From NCBI RefSeq assembly GCF_000253295.1, contig NC_015717.1:4464001-4528000 (forward strand): a stretch of DNA of 64,000 bases, in the 5' to 3' direction. The stretch comes from Hyphomicrobium sp. MC1 (GTDB lineage Bacteria; Pseudomonadota; Alphaproteobacteria; Rhizobiales; Hyphomicrobiaceae). The notes under the pieces are model-generated. The model did no database searches and was not told where the DNA came from. It worked only from the letters and a program-made list of their open reading frames with translations. Made by a program: the position numbers and the translations under genes. This document shows, piece by piece, positions 17,298 to 24,607 of the stretch; the stretch's first letter is position 1; each line of letters starts with the position of its first letter.

Positions 17298-17888
17298 GTG
17301 AAGCGGCAGGCGACGATAACGCGCAAGACCAAGGAGACCGAGATCTCCGCGACCGTCGACCTCGATGGGACGGGCGCCTACGACGTTTCGACGGGGATCG
17401 GCTTTCTCGATCACATGCTGGAGCAACTCGCCCGGCATTCTCTCATCAACATTACGCTCAGGGCCAAGGGCGACCTGCACATCGATTTCCACCACACGGC
17501 CGAGGATACGGGCATCGTGCTGGGGCAGGCGATCGCCAAGGCGCTCGAGGATAAAGCCGGGATCATGCGGTATGCCGATGTGCATCTGCCGATGGACGAG
17601 ACGCTGACGCGCGTGGCGGTCGACGTTTCGGGGCGGCCGTTTCTGGTCTGGAAGGTGGATTTCACACGGCCGAAGCTTGGCGAGATGGACACCGAGCTGT
17701 TCCGCGAGTGGTTCCAGGCGTTTGCCCAGAATGCCGGCATTACGTTGCACGTCGAAAACCTTTACGGCGAGAACAATCACCATATCGCGGAGACCTGCTA
17801 TAAGGGCCTCGCGCGGGCGCTGAAGGCGGCGGTTGCGATCGATCCGCGGCAGGCGGGTCGCATTCCGTCGACGAAAGGCGCGCTTTAA
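17298..17888 (+). CDS. hisB: Imidazoleglycerol-phosphate dehydratase
   Basis: Dehydrates imidazole glycerol phosphate to imidazole acetol phosphate, step six (dehydration) of histidine synthesis. The two manganese-binding His motifs are visible: DFHHTAEDTGI and NNHHIAETCYKGLARAL. It is the monofunctional form, without the histidinol phosphatase domain found in enterobacteria. I chose the GTG at 17298 because AAGGAA lies eight bases upstream and the resulting 196 residues match the family; the frame extends 25 codons further through a large palindrome. A DUF2628 gene follows, then hisH, forming the first part of a broken his cluster. Confidence 0.96.
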   Translation: MKRQATITRKTKETEISATVDLDGTGAYDVSTGIGFLDHMLEQLARHSLINITLRAKGDLHIDFHHTAEDTGIVLGQAIAKALEDKAGIMRYADVHLPMDETLTRVAVDVSGRPFLVWKVDFTRPKLGEMDTELFREWFQAFAQNAGITLHVENLYGENNHHIAETCYKGLARALKAAVAIDPRQAGRIPSTKGAL

Positions 17889-17958
17889 CGTTCGAGCCGG
17901 TCGTCCTGACGGATTTGGGCGGCGCGCCGTTCGAATGGAGCAAGGAGCTTTGAGTTCT

Positions 17959-18429
17959 GTGTCGACCTACACCGTGCATGAGCCGCCGGATGCCGATGCC
18001 GATCGCATCGATCGCGGCGTCGAGCTTGAGTTCGTCAAAGACGGGTTTTCGTGGTTGACCGCAATCTGTCCGCCGCTCGGGTTTCTGGCGAACGGCGTCT
18101 GGCTGATGGCGATTGCCTATCTCGCGGGTTCGGCGCTGCTCGGCTACGTGCTGAATGCGCTGAAAGTCAGCCCGGACAGCATCGGCATCATCTTTCTGAT
18201 GATCAACATCTACCTTGGCTTCGAGGTGTCGAGCCTGAAGCGGTGGATGTTGGACCAACGCGGCTGGCAGATGATTGGCGTCGTCAACGGCAAGTCGATT
18301 GCGGAGAGCGAGCGGCGGTTCTTCGAAGGCTGGCTGCCGGAGCAGCCGGTGATCGCGCGCGATGACGCCGCTGGTGCGTCGTCGAGGGCGCGCGGATCAC
18401 GCTTCTGGCCGTTCGGCATTGGGGCTTGA
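17959..18429 (+). CDS. DUF2628 membrane protein in the his cluster
   Basis: A 156-residue protein beginning (M)STYTVHEPPDADADRID, the typical start of DUF2628 proteins found between hisB and hisH in many Hyphomicrobiales. Residues about 28-100 hold the hydrophobic domain (KDGFSWLTAICPPLGFLANG onward) with two to three membrane helices, followed by a short charged cytoplasmic tail. The GTG at 17959 has AAGGAG 11 bases upstream; an ATG eight codons earlier lacks one. It is co-directional with hisB, 70 bases downstream. Function unknown; its conserved position is established only as genomic context. Confidence 0.82.
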   Translation: MSTYTVHEPPDADADRIDRGVELEFVKDGFSWLTAICPPLGFLANGVWLMAIAYLAGSALLGYVLNALKVSPDSIGIIFLMINIYLGFEVSSLKRWMLDQRGWQMIGVVNGKSIAESERRFFEGWLPEQPVIARDDAAGASSRARGSRFWPFGIGA

Positions 18430-18511
18430 GCGTCACGCGCGCGGATTGTTCTTCCGGGTTGCGCGTCGTGGGACGATCGCACTCCAGGCCGCATAGTCCG
18501 CGTCGTTGAGA

Positions 18512-18552
18512 CTGGGTCCCGGATCTCGCAAGAGGCCCCACCCGGGATGACA
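18512..18552. repeat. Dispersed intergenic palindrome (GGGTCCCGG/CCGGGATGAC type)
   Basis: A degenerate copy of a repeat family whose other members in this window are at 19289-19376, 25419-25506 and 26885-26912. It contains TGGGTCCCGG and, 20 bases on, CCCGGGATGACA, which can pair. It lies in the gap between the DUF2628 gene and hisH. Confidence 0.55.
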
Positions 18553-18626
18553 ATTGGCGCGGCTTGCGGCATTGGAAGCTGGCACAATTTATCTCACTGA
18601 AAATTCCTCCGAGGCCCGGTCTTCTC

Positions 18627-19280
18627 ATGCAAAGCGTTGTTATCATCGATTACGGGTCGGGCAATCTGCACTCGGCGGCGAAGGCGTTTGAAAGCGCGGC
18701 GCGCGCGAGCGAGGCCGATGTCCGGATCATCGTCAGTCCACGGCCTGAAGATGTGCTGGCGGCGGATCGGATCGTGCTGCCGGGTGTCGGAGCATACGGC
18801 GACTGCAAGCACGGGCTCGAACGCGTGCCGGGGCTCATCCCGGCGCTGGAAGAGACGGTGCGGCAGAAGGGTCGGCCGTTTCTCGGCATTTGCGTCGGCA
18901 TGCAGCTTTTGTCCGAGCGGGGGCTCGAATTCGTCGAGACGCCGGGGCTTGGGTGGATCAAAGGTGAAGTGCGCGCGATTTCACCCAGCGATCCGGAATT
19001 GAAAATTCCGCACATGGGCTGGAACACGCTCAACGTCGTCCATCCGCATGCGTTGCTCGACGGCATTCCGACCGGCCCGGACGGCTGGCACGCGTATTTC
19101 GTGCATTCGTTCGCGATGGTGCCGACAGAGCGGCGCGTCGTCGTTGCCGAGACGGATTACGGCGGACCGATCACGGCGTTCGTCGCCGACGGCAATATTG
19201 CCGGCACGCAGTTTCACCCCGAGAAGAGCCAGAAGCTCGGGCTGAAGCTGATTGCGAATTTCTTGAAGTGGAAGCCGTAG
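18627..19280 (+). CDS. hisH: Imidazole glycerol phosphate synthase, glutaminase subunit HisH
   Basis: The class-I glutamine amidotransferase that supplies ammonia to HisF for closing the imidazole ring. The nucleophile Cys is in FLGICVGMQLL and the His-Glu pair in GTQFHPEKSQKLG, completing the triad. The product has 217 residues. The ATG at 18627 gives MQSVVIIDYGSGNLHSA, the canonical HisH beginning; a longer frame exists upstream without similarity. Its usual partner genes hisA and hisF follow only after 1.9 kb and 5.3 kb, because small genes and repeats are interposed. Identification is secure. Confidence 0.97.
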   Translation: MQSVVIIDYGSGNLHSAAKAFESAARASEADVRIIVSPRPEDVLAADRIVLPGVGAYGDCKHGLERVPGLIPALEETVRQKGRPFLGICVGMQLLSERGLEFVETPGLGWIKGEVRAISPSDPELKIPHMGWNTLNVVHPHALLDGIPTGPDGWHAYFVHSFAMVPTERRVVVAETDYGGPITAFVADGNIAGTQFHPEKSQKLGLKLIANFLKWKP

Positions 19281-19288
19281 ATATTGAC

Positions 19289-19376
19289 GTCATGCCGACG
19301 GAGGTCGGCATCCAGTCAGCGAGCAAATGTCTCGCAAGCTGAGGCTTGGCTGGATCCCGGCCTGCGCCGGGATGAC
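19289..19376. repeat. Dispersed two-palindrome intergenic repeat, full copy
   Basis: Left half: CATGCCGACGGAGGTCGGCA, an inverted repeat; right half: GGATCCCGGCCTGCGCCGGG followed by ATGAC. A full second copy with the same two halves and similar spacing lies at 25419-25506. Such units are scattered in intergenic DNA of many alphaproteobacteria; this one directly follows the hisH stop. Confidence 0.75.
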
Positions 19377-19447
19377 GTTCAGCGGGCGTGTCTATCACCC
19401 GATCTCTAACCCCTTCCCGATAGGGAGAAGGAACTCAGAAGCCGAAG

Positions 19448-19795
19448 TCACCGCGCAAGCGTGCCGACGGCCGATTGAATGACCGTCCAGACGCCGCGCG
19501 GGACGTGCCATGTGCCATCGGTATCGTCGTCTTCGAGGCGGCCTTCGAGCCAGGTGAGACGCGCCGTGCCAGCCGCGTCGGCGCGACCAAGTTCGTGGAC
19601 GGCGAGTTCATCAGGAGAATCGAAGAGGATCGCGAGGCGCCGCTTGATCTGTTCGGCGCCGAGCCAGGTTCTGACGTACCAGACGCCGTTGCCGGCGGGG
19701 GCGTATTCGGTCGCGATGTAGGGGAGCGAGAACGTCACCGTCCAGGTGTCCTGGTTGGCGGATTTGGGGGTGTGATGGAGAAGGAAGGTCTTCAT
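19448..19795 (-). CDS. Hypothetical small protein, possibly Cas2/SinR-like fold
   Basis: A 115-residue protein (start chosen at MKTFLLHHTP; an ATG 16 codons earlier is possible, neither has a strong ribosome binding site). The central part, NGVWYVRTWLGAEQIKRRL followed by DSPDELAVHELG, matches by eye the second half of free-standing Cas2-like/SinR proteins: a beta strand, a helix with AxQIxxRL, and a closing strand. The first strand TFLLHH lacks the usual Asp. It lies downstream of the clear Cas2-like gene on the same strand, but a terminator at 19879-19926 separates them. The fold call is an inference, the function unknown. Confidence 0.6.
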   Translation of the reverse strand: MKTFLLHHTPKSANQDTWTVTFSLPYIATEYAPAGNGVWYVRTWLGAEQIKRRLAILFDSPDELAVHELGRADAAGTARLTWLEGRLEDDDTDGTWHVPRGVWTVIQSAVGTLAR

Positions 19796-19878
19796 GGCGC
19801 TAATCCGGTACTTGAGCGTGGGGGAGCTTTGGGGAGCAGGCATGAGGTACGCAGTACGCGACGTGAAAAACGCAAATT

Positions 19879-19926
19879 AAAAAAGGAGCCGGGGATCATG
19901 AGGCAGTTGGGGGGCATGATCCCCGG
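19879..19926 (-). terminator. Intrinsic terminator of the Cas2-like gene
   Basis: Read on the minus strand, a perfect 12-bp stem CCGGGGATCATG/CATGATCCCCGG (19926-19915 with 19900-19889) is followed by CTCC and six T residues. It lies about 95 bases beyond the stop of the gene ending at 20021. Confidence 0.8.
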
Positions 19927-20020
19927 GTCTCCAGCATCGGCCTTTGGACGAGACGAGCCCGTCGGGAAGGCTAGGGGGAGAGAAAGACCCGCCCCGCCCA
20001 AAGACCGGAATTCGTGGGTG

Positions 20021-20389
20021 TTAGCCGGCTTTCGCGAACGGCAGCTCGGGCTCCATCGGCTCGGCAGCAGCTGTTGCGGGAAGCGGGAAGGCGATGACGT
20101 TACCATCGGGTGCGAGATCGACGCTGGGGCGGCGCTGGCGGAACCAGCGGAGCGACGTGTTCGTCATTGCGGCGTCGCGCTTCGTCGCCTGGATCAGGAG
20201 GCCGTCGTCTTCGGCGAGAAGCGCGCGGAGATCCGTCTCGAGTTCCACTTCTTCGCGTTCGGACATGACGTACCAGGTGTTCGACAGCGGCCGGGCCCAC
20301 TTGTCGCCGATGCCCATGATGGCCTGGGCGACGACGTGCTGATTGCGGGTCGGGTGGGCGAGATCGTACGAGATGAGGTAGGTGCGCAT
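20021..20389 (-). CDS. Stand-alone Cas2-like (SinR-type) protein
   Basis: A 122-residue protein beginning MRTYLISYDLAHPTRNQ. The first strand with Asp9 (YLISYDL), the second strand SNTWYVMSE, and the helix-strand unit ETDLRALLAEDDGLLIQA match the ferredoxin-like fold of Cas2, VapD and SinR proteins. About 45 extra residues after this core are Pro/Ala-rich. There is no CRISPR array, cas1 or other cas gene in the window. A strong site AGGAGAG precedes the ATG. Two LexA boxes lie 76-137 bases upstream, so it should belong to the SOS regulon. Some Cas2-like proteins are nucleases; activity here is not known. Confidence 0.8.
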   Translation of the reverse strand: MRTYLISYDLAHPTRNQHVVAQAIMGIGDKWARPLSNTWYVMSEREEVELETDLRALLAEDDGLLIQATKRDAAMTNTSLRWFRQRRPSVDLAPDGNVIAFPLPATAAAEPMEPELPFAKAG

Positions 20390-20464
20390 GGGGGCTCTCC
20401 TAGTGTTTCGGGAGGGTCGAACACGCTACTCTGACCCAAGGTGGCGCCTGACTTGCGGCGTCGT

Positions 20465-20479
20465 GAACATAGGAAGAAC
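20465..20479 (-). promoter_or_regulatory. LexA (SOS) box, proximal
   Basis: GAACATAGGAAGAAC fits GAAC-N7-GAAC exactly, the alphaproteobacterial LexA-binding direct repeat (GTTC-N7-GTTC on the minus strand). It starts 76 bases upstream of the Cas2-like ATG. Confidence 0.75.
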
Positions 20480-20511
20480 ATGTCACGACTCAGAACAGTT
20501 GTCCAGCATTT

Positions 20512-20526
20512 GTTCTAAAATTGTTC
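20512..20526 (-). promoter_or_regulatory. LexA (SOS) box, distal
   Basis: GTTCTAAAATTGTTC fits GTTC-N7-GTTC exactly, with the AT-rich centre often seen in strong boxes. It lies 32 bases beyond the proximal box and in the opposite orientation, in the 250-base gap between the Cas2-like gene and the next minus-strand gene. Confidence 0.75.
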
Positions 20527-20639
20527 TTGTCGAAGTCTTAACGTCGTGGTAGGGACAACAGGTTAAAATAATTAAGAATTTCGGCCTACAGCGGGGGTAT
20601 TGCGCCCCGCGCCTAAGCGGAACATGTGCCGGCGGTCCG

Positions 20640-20960
20640 CTACGCTTCGGGGAACAGGCTCAGCTGATCGGGATCAGGGTGCGCGGACGTTGGAATGCGC
20701 CGGTGGGGGCCAGGATCGAAGCGCGGCTCAAGCCTTGGAAAACGGCGCTGGAACGCGGCGAGCGCCTTGGCGCGACTGCCCGGAAAGCGCACTTCCTCCC
20801 AAATTTCATAGAGACGGCGGGGGTCGCAGGCGTAGCGGCGCTGCAGGTCCGTCGGGCGGGTGCGCATCCAGCGAGCGATCCAGATGTCGATGGCGTCGTC
20901 CTCGGTCAGGGGACGGCGGGCAACGACAGGCGGCGGCTCGACAAGAAACGCAGTAGCCAT
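20640..20960 (-). CDS. Hypothetical protein with helix-turn-helix-like segment
   Basis: A 106-residue basic protein. The middle part (DDAIDIWIARWMRTRPTDLQ and RRYACDPRRLYEIWEE) could fold as a helix-turn-helix, followed by a helix AKALAAFQRRFPRLEPRFDP and a tail DPDQLSLFPEA. I do not recognise a named family. I recall similar small proteins in other Hyphomicrobiales near Cas2-like genes, which is not checked here. It lies upstream of the LexA boxes on the same strand, with 250 bases before the Cas2-like gene, so it is probably transcribed separately. A DNA-binding role is a guess. Confidence 0.65.
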   Translation of the reverse strand: MATAFLVEPPPVVARRPLTEDDAIDIWIARWMRTRPTDLQRRYACDPRRLYEIWEEVRFPGSRAKALAAFQRRFPRLEPRFDPGPHRRIPTSAHPDPDQLSLFPEA

Positions 20961-21212
20961 GGAACACTCTTACTTTTGCGCATCGCGCCTCCCTTCTGGG
21001 GAGTCGGCCATTCTTCGATTGCGCGCTGCGACTCGCGTTCCGCGAGCCGGCCGCAGCGCGTAGGTCTTGACGTAGCCTGCGATCCGCGATTGATCGCACG
21101 AACCGTTTAGGAACCCAAGATAGCAATCTGATGGCCGGATTGTCGCGCCAGATATGGCGCGAATTCGTTCTCTCCCTGACGGGAGCAGGAATTTACCCGC
21201 GAGACAAAAGCA

Positions 21213-21941
21213 TTGATCCTATTCCCTGCCATAGACCTTAAGGACGGCCAGTGCGTGCGGCTGAAGCTCGGCGAGATGGATGCCGCCACCGTGTTCAACG
21301 ACGATCCGGCGGCGCAGGCGGCGAGCTTCGAGCGACAGGGCTTCAAGTACCTGCATATCGTCGATCTCAACGGCGCGTTCGCGGGCAAGCCGGTCAACGG
21401 TGCGGCGGTCGAGGCCATTCTGAAAGCGATCAAGATGCCGGCGCAGCTTGGCGGCGGCATTCGCGATCTGGCGACGATCGAAGCTTGGCTGGATAAGGGT
21501 ATTCGCCGCGTAATCCTCGGCACGGTCGCGGTGCGCGATCCGGCGCTTGTGAAGGACGCGGCGAAACGCTTTCCAGGCCAGGTCGCGGTCGGCATTGACG
21601 CCAAGGGCGGCAAGGTGGCCGTCGAGGGTTGGGCGGAGACGTCGGAGCTGACGGCTGTCGATCTGGCGAAGCGGTTCGAAGACGCGGGCGTTGCGGCCAT
21701 CATCTATACCGACATTGAACGCGACGGCGTGTTGAAGGGGCTTAATTTGCCTGCCACAGCCGCGCTCGCGCAGGCGACGCGTATTCCGGTCATCGCGTCG
21801 GGAGGTCTTGCGTCCATTGCCGATGTGCGCGACCTGATGAAACCAGAATACCGAATGCTCGAAGGCGCTATCACGGGCCGCGCGCTCTACGATGGCCGCC
21901 TCGATGCCAAAGAAGCGCTCGAACTTCTGGAGAAGGCATGA
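21213..21941 (+). CDS. hisA: Phosphoribosylformimino-5-aminoimidazole carboxamide ribotide isomerase HisA
   Basis: A TIM-barrel isomerase opening the ribose of ProFAR in the fourth step of histidine synthesis. The N-terminal FPAIDLKDGQCVRLKLGEMD carries the general-base Asp, and the second catalytic Asp lies in YTDIERDG; phosphate loops GGGIR and SGGLAS are present. Length 242 is normal. The start is a TTG at 21213; no ATG gives the family N-terminus. Hairpins CGCGCC/GGCGCG and CTCCC/GGGAG lie in the 250-base leader. Its stop overlaps the ATG of a 74-residue gene by four bases, so the two are coupled. Confidence 0.96.
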   Translation: MILFPAIDLKDGQCVRLKLGEMDAATVFNDDPAAQAASFERQGFKYLHIVDLNGAFAGKPVNGAAVEAILKAIKMPAQLGGGIRDLATIEAWLDKGIRRVILGTVAVRDPALVKDAAKRFPGQVAVGIDAKGGKVAVEGWAETSELTAVDLAKRFEDAGVAAIIYTDIERDGVLKGLNLPATAALAQATRIPVIASGGLASIADVRDLMKPEYRMLEGAITGRALYDGRLDAKEALELLEKA

Positions 21942-22162
21942 AGATCGGTGACAAAGTCCGTGTGCTGGGCGTTCCGGATGGCGTGCCCAAAGACAACAAG
22001 CAGCTCATGACGCTGTTTCGCGGCTGCGTCGGCAAGACCTTTCCGATCGTCAAGTTCGACGACGGACTGGTCGAGCTGCATGTCGGCGAAGTTTTCGGCA
22101 AGTCCGCCGAGCATCACCAAATCTGGCTCGATCAGAGCCAAGTGCAATTGATTGAGGCCTGA
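21938..22162 (+). CDS. Small hypothetical protein coupled to hisA
   Basis: A 74-residue protein starting MKIGDKVRVLGVPDGVP, overlapping hisA's stop in ATGA. The pattern IGDKVRV...GxxGKTFPIVKFDDG...ELHVGEV...IWLDQSQVQLIEA is that of a small beta-barrel (SH3- or KOW-like) domain, judged only by eye. Three bases separate its stop from the first possible start of prfC, so hisA, this gene and prfC form a tight operon. It has no known name to me, and the short intergenic distances argue that it is a real gene. Confidence 0.8.
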   Translation: MKIGDKVRVLGVPDGVPKDNKQLMTLFRGCVGKTFPIVKFDDGLVELHVGEVFGKSAEHHQIWLDQSQVQLIEA

Positions 22163-22165
22163 ACT

Positions 22166-23791
22166 TTGAACGTCATGACGCAAGGCGCGTCGGCCGAGCC
22201 GGTGCTGCCGCCTGAAATTGCGCGGCGGCGCACGTTCGCGATCATCTCGCACCCTGACGCCGGTAAAACGACGCTGACGGAAAAGCTGTTGCTGTTCGGC
22301 GGAGCGATCCAGATGGCGGGCGCAGTGAAAGCGCGCGGCGAGCGGCGGCGCACGCGTTCCGACTGGATGCAGATCGAGCAGCAGCGCGGCATTTCGGTGA
22401 CGTCGTCGGTGATGACGTTCGAGCGTAACGGCATCGTCTACAACCTGCTCGATACGCCGGGCCACTCCGACTTCAGCGAAGACACCTATCGTACGCTGTC
22501 GGCGGTCGACGCCGCCGTGATGGTGATGGACGCGGCGAAGGGCATCGAAAGCCAGACGCGCAAACTGTTCGAGGTTTGCCGCCTGCGCGATATTCCGATC
22601 ATCACGTTCATCAACAAAATCGACCGCGAAGCGGAAGATCCGCTGACGCTGCTTGATCAGATTGCGGCGGACCTGGCGCTCGATCTCGTGCCGATGGCAT
22701 GGCCTGTTGGCATGGGGACCGACTTCCGCGGCGTGCTCGATCTCGTCGGCAACAAGATTTTGCTTCCCGAGAGCGAGGAGCGCGGCGCTTCGTACGGGCA
22801 TTCGCAACCGCTCGAAACGTTCGAGGGACTGCGCCGCATCGAGGGAATCGACGAGCGTATCGCTGAGAAGACGATCGAGGCCGTGGAGCTGGCGCAGGGT
22901 GCCCTGCCGCAGTTCGATCTGCAGGCCTTCCGCGAGGGGCATCTGTCGCCGGTGTTCTTTGGCAGCGCCTTGAAGAACTTTGGTGTCGAGCAACTTCTCG
23001 ATGCGCTTGGCGCCTGGGCGCCTGGGCCATTGGCGCGCGATGCCACGCAGCGGACCGTGCAGCCGGGCGAGGATCAGGTTACGGGCTTCATCTTCAAGGT
23101 GCAGGCCAACATGGACCCGAACCATCGCGACCGTATTGCGTTCATGCGGATCTGCTCGGGCAAGTTCAAGCGCGGCATGAAGATGCTGCACGTCCGCGAC
23201 AACAAGCCGATGACGATCTCGTCGCCGACGTTCTTCTTCGGCCAAGGCCGCGAGACGGCGGACGAGGCGTGGGCGGGCGACATCATCGGCGTGCCGAACC
23301 ATGGGACCCTGCGCGTCGGCGATACGCTGACAGAGAAGGAAGCGCTAAAGTTCACCGGCATTCCGAATTTCGCGCCGGAGCTTCTGCGCCGCGTCGTCAT
23401 TCAGGATGCGATGAAGGCGAAGCAGCTCAACCGCGCTTTGGACGATCTGGCGGAAGAGGGCATCGTGCAGGTGTTCACGCCGATCGCGGGCGGGCGGCAA
23501 ATTCTCGGCGTCGTAGGCCAGCTGCAGTTCGAAGTTTTGCAGTCACGCGTTGCCAACGAATACAGCGTACCGGTGTCGTTGGAACAGTCGCCGTTCGAAG
23601 TGGCGCGATGGATCTCGGCGGATGATCCGGCGGCGTTGCAGAAGTTCGTCAATGCGCATCGGGGCGAGATAGCGACCGACCGTGACGGAGCACTCGTGTT
23701 CCTGGCGGAGAGCGCCTGGATGCTGAAATACAAGACCGAGCGCTTTCCTGAAATTAAATTCGCCGCACTCAGGGAGCGCGGCGAATCTTAA
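22166..23791 (+). CDS. prfC: Peptide chain release factor 3
   Basis: A translational GTPase that recycles RF1 and RF2 after peptide release. The P-loop SHPDAGKTT is near residue 29, switch II DTPGHSDFSED and NKIDRE follow, and the RF3-specific C-terminal domain ends LKYKTERFPEIKFAALRERG. Length 541 from a TTG at 22166, which lies eight bases after GAGG; the ATG at 22175 is three codons in and would give 538. It is unusual to find prfC embedded between hisA and hisF. Identification is secure, the start is not. Confidence 0.97.
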   Translation: MNVMTQGASAEPVLPPEIARRRTFAIISHPDAGKTTLTEKLLLFGGAIQMAGAVKARGERRRTRSDWMQIEQQRGISVTSSVMTFERNGIVYNLLDTPGHSDFSEDTYRTLSAVDAAVMVMDAAKGIESQTRKLFEVCRLRDIPIITFINKIDREAEDPLTLLDQIAADLALDLVPMAWPVGMGTDFRGVLDLVGNKILLPESEERGASYGHSQPLETFEGLRRIEGIDERIAEKTIEAVELAQGALPQFDLQAFREGHLSPVFFGSALKNFGVEQLLDALGAWAPGPLARDATQRTVQPGEDQVTGFIFKVQANMDPNHRDRIAFMRICSGKFKRGMKMLHVRDNKPMTISSPTFFFGQGRETADEAWAGDIIGVPNHGTLRVGDTLTEKEALKFTGIPNFAPELLRRVVIQDAMKAKQLNRALDDLAEEGIVQVFTPIAGGRQILGVVGQLQFEVLQSRVANEYSVPVSLEQSPFEVARWISADDPAALQKFVNAHRGEIATDRDGALVFLAESAWMLKYKTERFPEIKFAALRERGES

Positions 23792-23964
23792 ATCGATCGG
23801 TGATCGAGTGCCGTTGGTATGTGGCTGCAGGAGCGGCCGCTGCGGCGCCCGAAATGGGGTATCTGCGATAATATTGCCGCTCGCGGCGACCGCCCCCAAG
23901 AGGCTCTTAACCCCATCGTCGCTGGCTGAAGTTTGATACGCATCAAACTTCACGGGCTTCGCGG

Positions 23965-24048
23965 TGATCCTCGGGCTTATTGCTGGGCCTTATTCTTCGA
24001 TTTGTGCTGCTGCAGAATGGATCCTCGGCCATAAAGCCGAGGATGACA
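23965..24048. repeat. Dispersed palindrome pair of the CCTCGG type
   Basis: The gap 23792-24112 holds no gene. It contains GGTGATCCTCGGGC and, about 60 bases on, GGATCCTCGGCCATAAAGCC followed by GAGGATGACA. The right half is a perfect local inverted repeat. A related copy is at 42507-42584. Each half resembles the CCCGGC-type repeat with CTCGG in place of CCCGG. Confidence 0.6.
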
Positions 24049-24112
24049 TTCGGCGTGGGACGGCCTCTGACCTTCGTCAGGCCCTGGCCGAGGCGCCGGC
24101 AGCGATCCCGTC

Positions 24113-24421
24113 TCAGACCGAAATGTTCGGTTCGCGGCGCTGGGGGTTCGAGAATTTGCCTTCTACGCCTTCCAGCCACTTATGCAGCGCAGTTTCGAGG
24201 GCATCCGTCTGGGCGGACGCCTTGCTGTGCTGCAGCTCCGTTATGGTGCCTTCGGCGTCCAGCGAGCCGCGAATGGTGTCGTGCTGATCGATGAAGCTCG
24301 TCAGCGCATCGGCTTGATCGCCGATGCCATGCGTTTCGAGCTGGGTGCGGGCCTGGGCAATACGGTCCTGTATGGCGGCCAACCGGGCGCGAAGGTTCTT
24401 AGGGGCGAAGTCGTCGACCAT
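24113..24421 (-). CDS. Small hypothetical helical protein
   Basis: A 102-residue charged protein from the ATG at 24421 (MVDDFAPKNLRARLAAIQDR), preceded by AAGGGAA. The sequence is almost wholly helical with heptad-like hydrophobics (LRARLAAIQDRIAQARTQLE), so it may be a coiled coil. It has no membrane segment or Cys. It is transcribed against the his genes, lying between prfC and hisF. Family not recognised. The frame runs 17 codons further upstream without a better start. Confidence 0.65.
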   Translation of the reverse strand: MVDDFAPKNLRARLAAIQDRIAQARTQLETHGIGDQADALTSFIDQHDTIRGSLDAEGTITELQHSKASAQTDALETALHKWLEGVEGKFSNPQRREPNISV

Positions 24422-24607
24422 AGGTATCAGGTTCCCTTGCAAATTTTTGCGCGGAGTTCCGCGAGACGGCATAACTCTGGAGGCGCGTGAGAGTTCCCTC
24501 GGAGGAACGTTAATATGCTCGACGCTGACGGACGCGGCGTGATAGTTGCCTAGCCACGGGGCGTGATACCGGAGCTCCCGAGTTCAAAGGAAGTCGCTTT
24601 TACAAAT

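Noticed and set aside
20021..20389. Part of a CRISPR-Cas system
   Set aside because: No repeat-spacer array, cas1 or effector gene is seen anywhere in the window; the gene is a stand-alone Cas2-like protein.
21887..23302. 471-codon minus-strand open frame over prfC
   Set aside because: Antisense shadow of prfC and of the 74-residue gene, full of His/Arg runs that mirror Val/Ala/Leu codons of the real genes.
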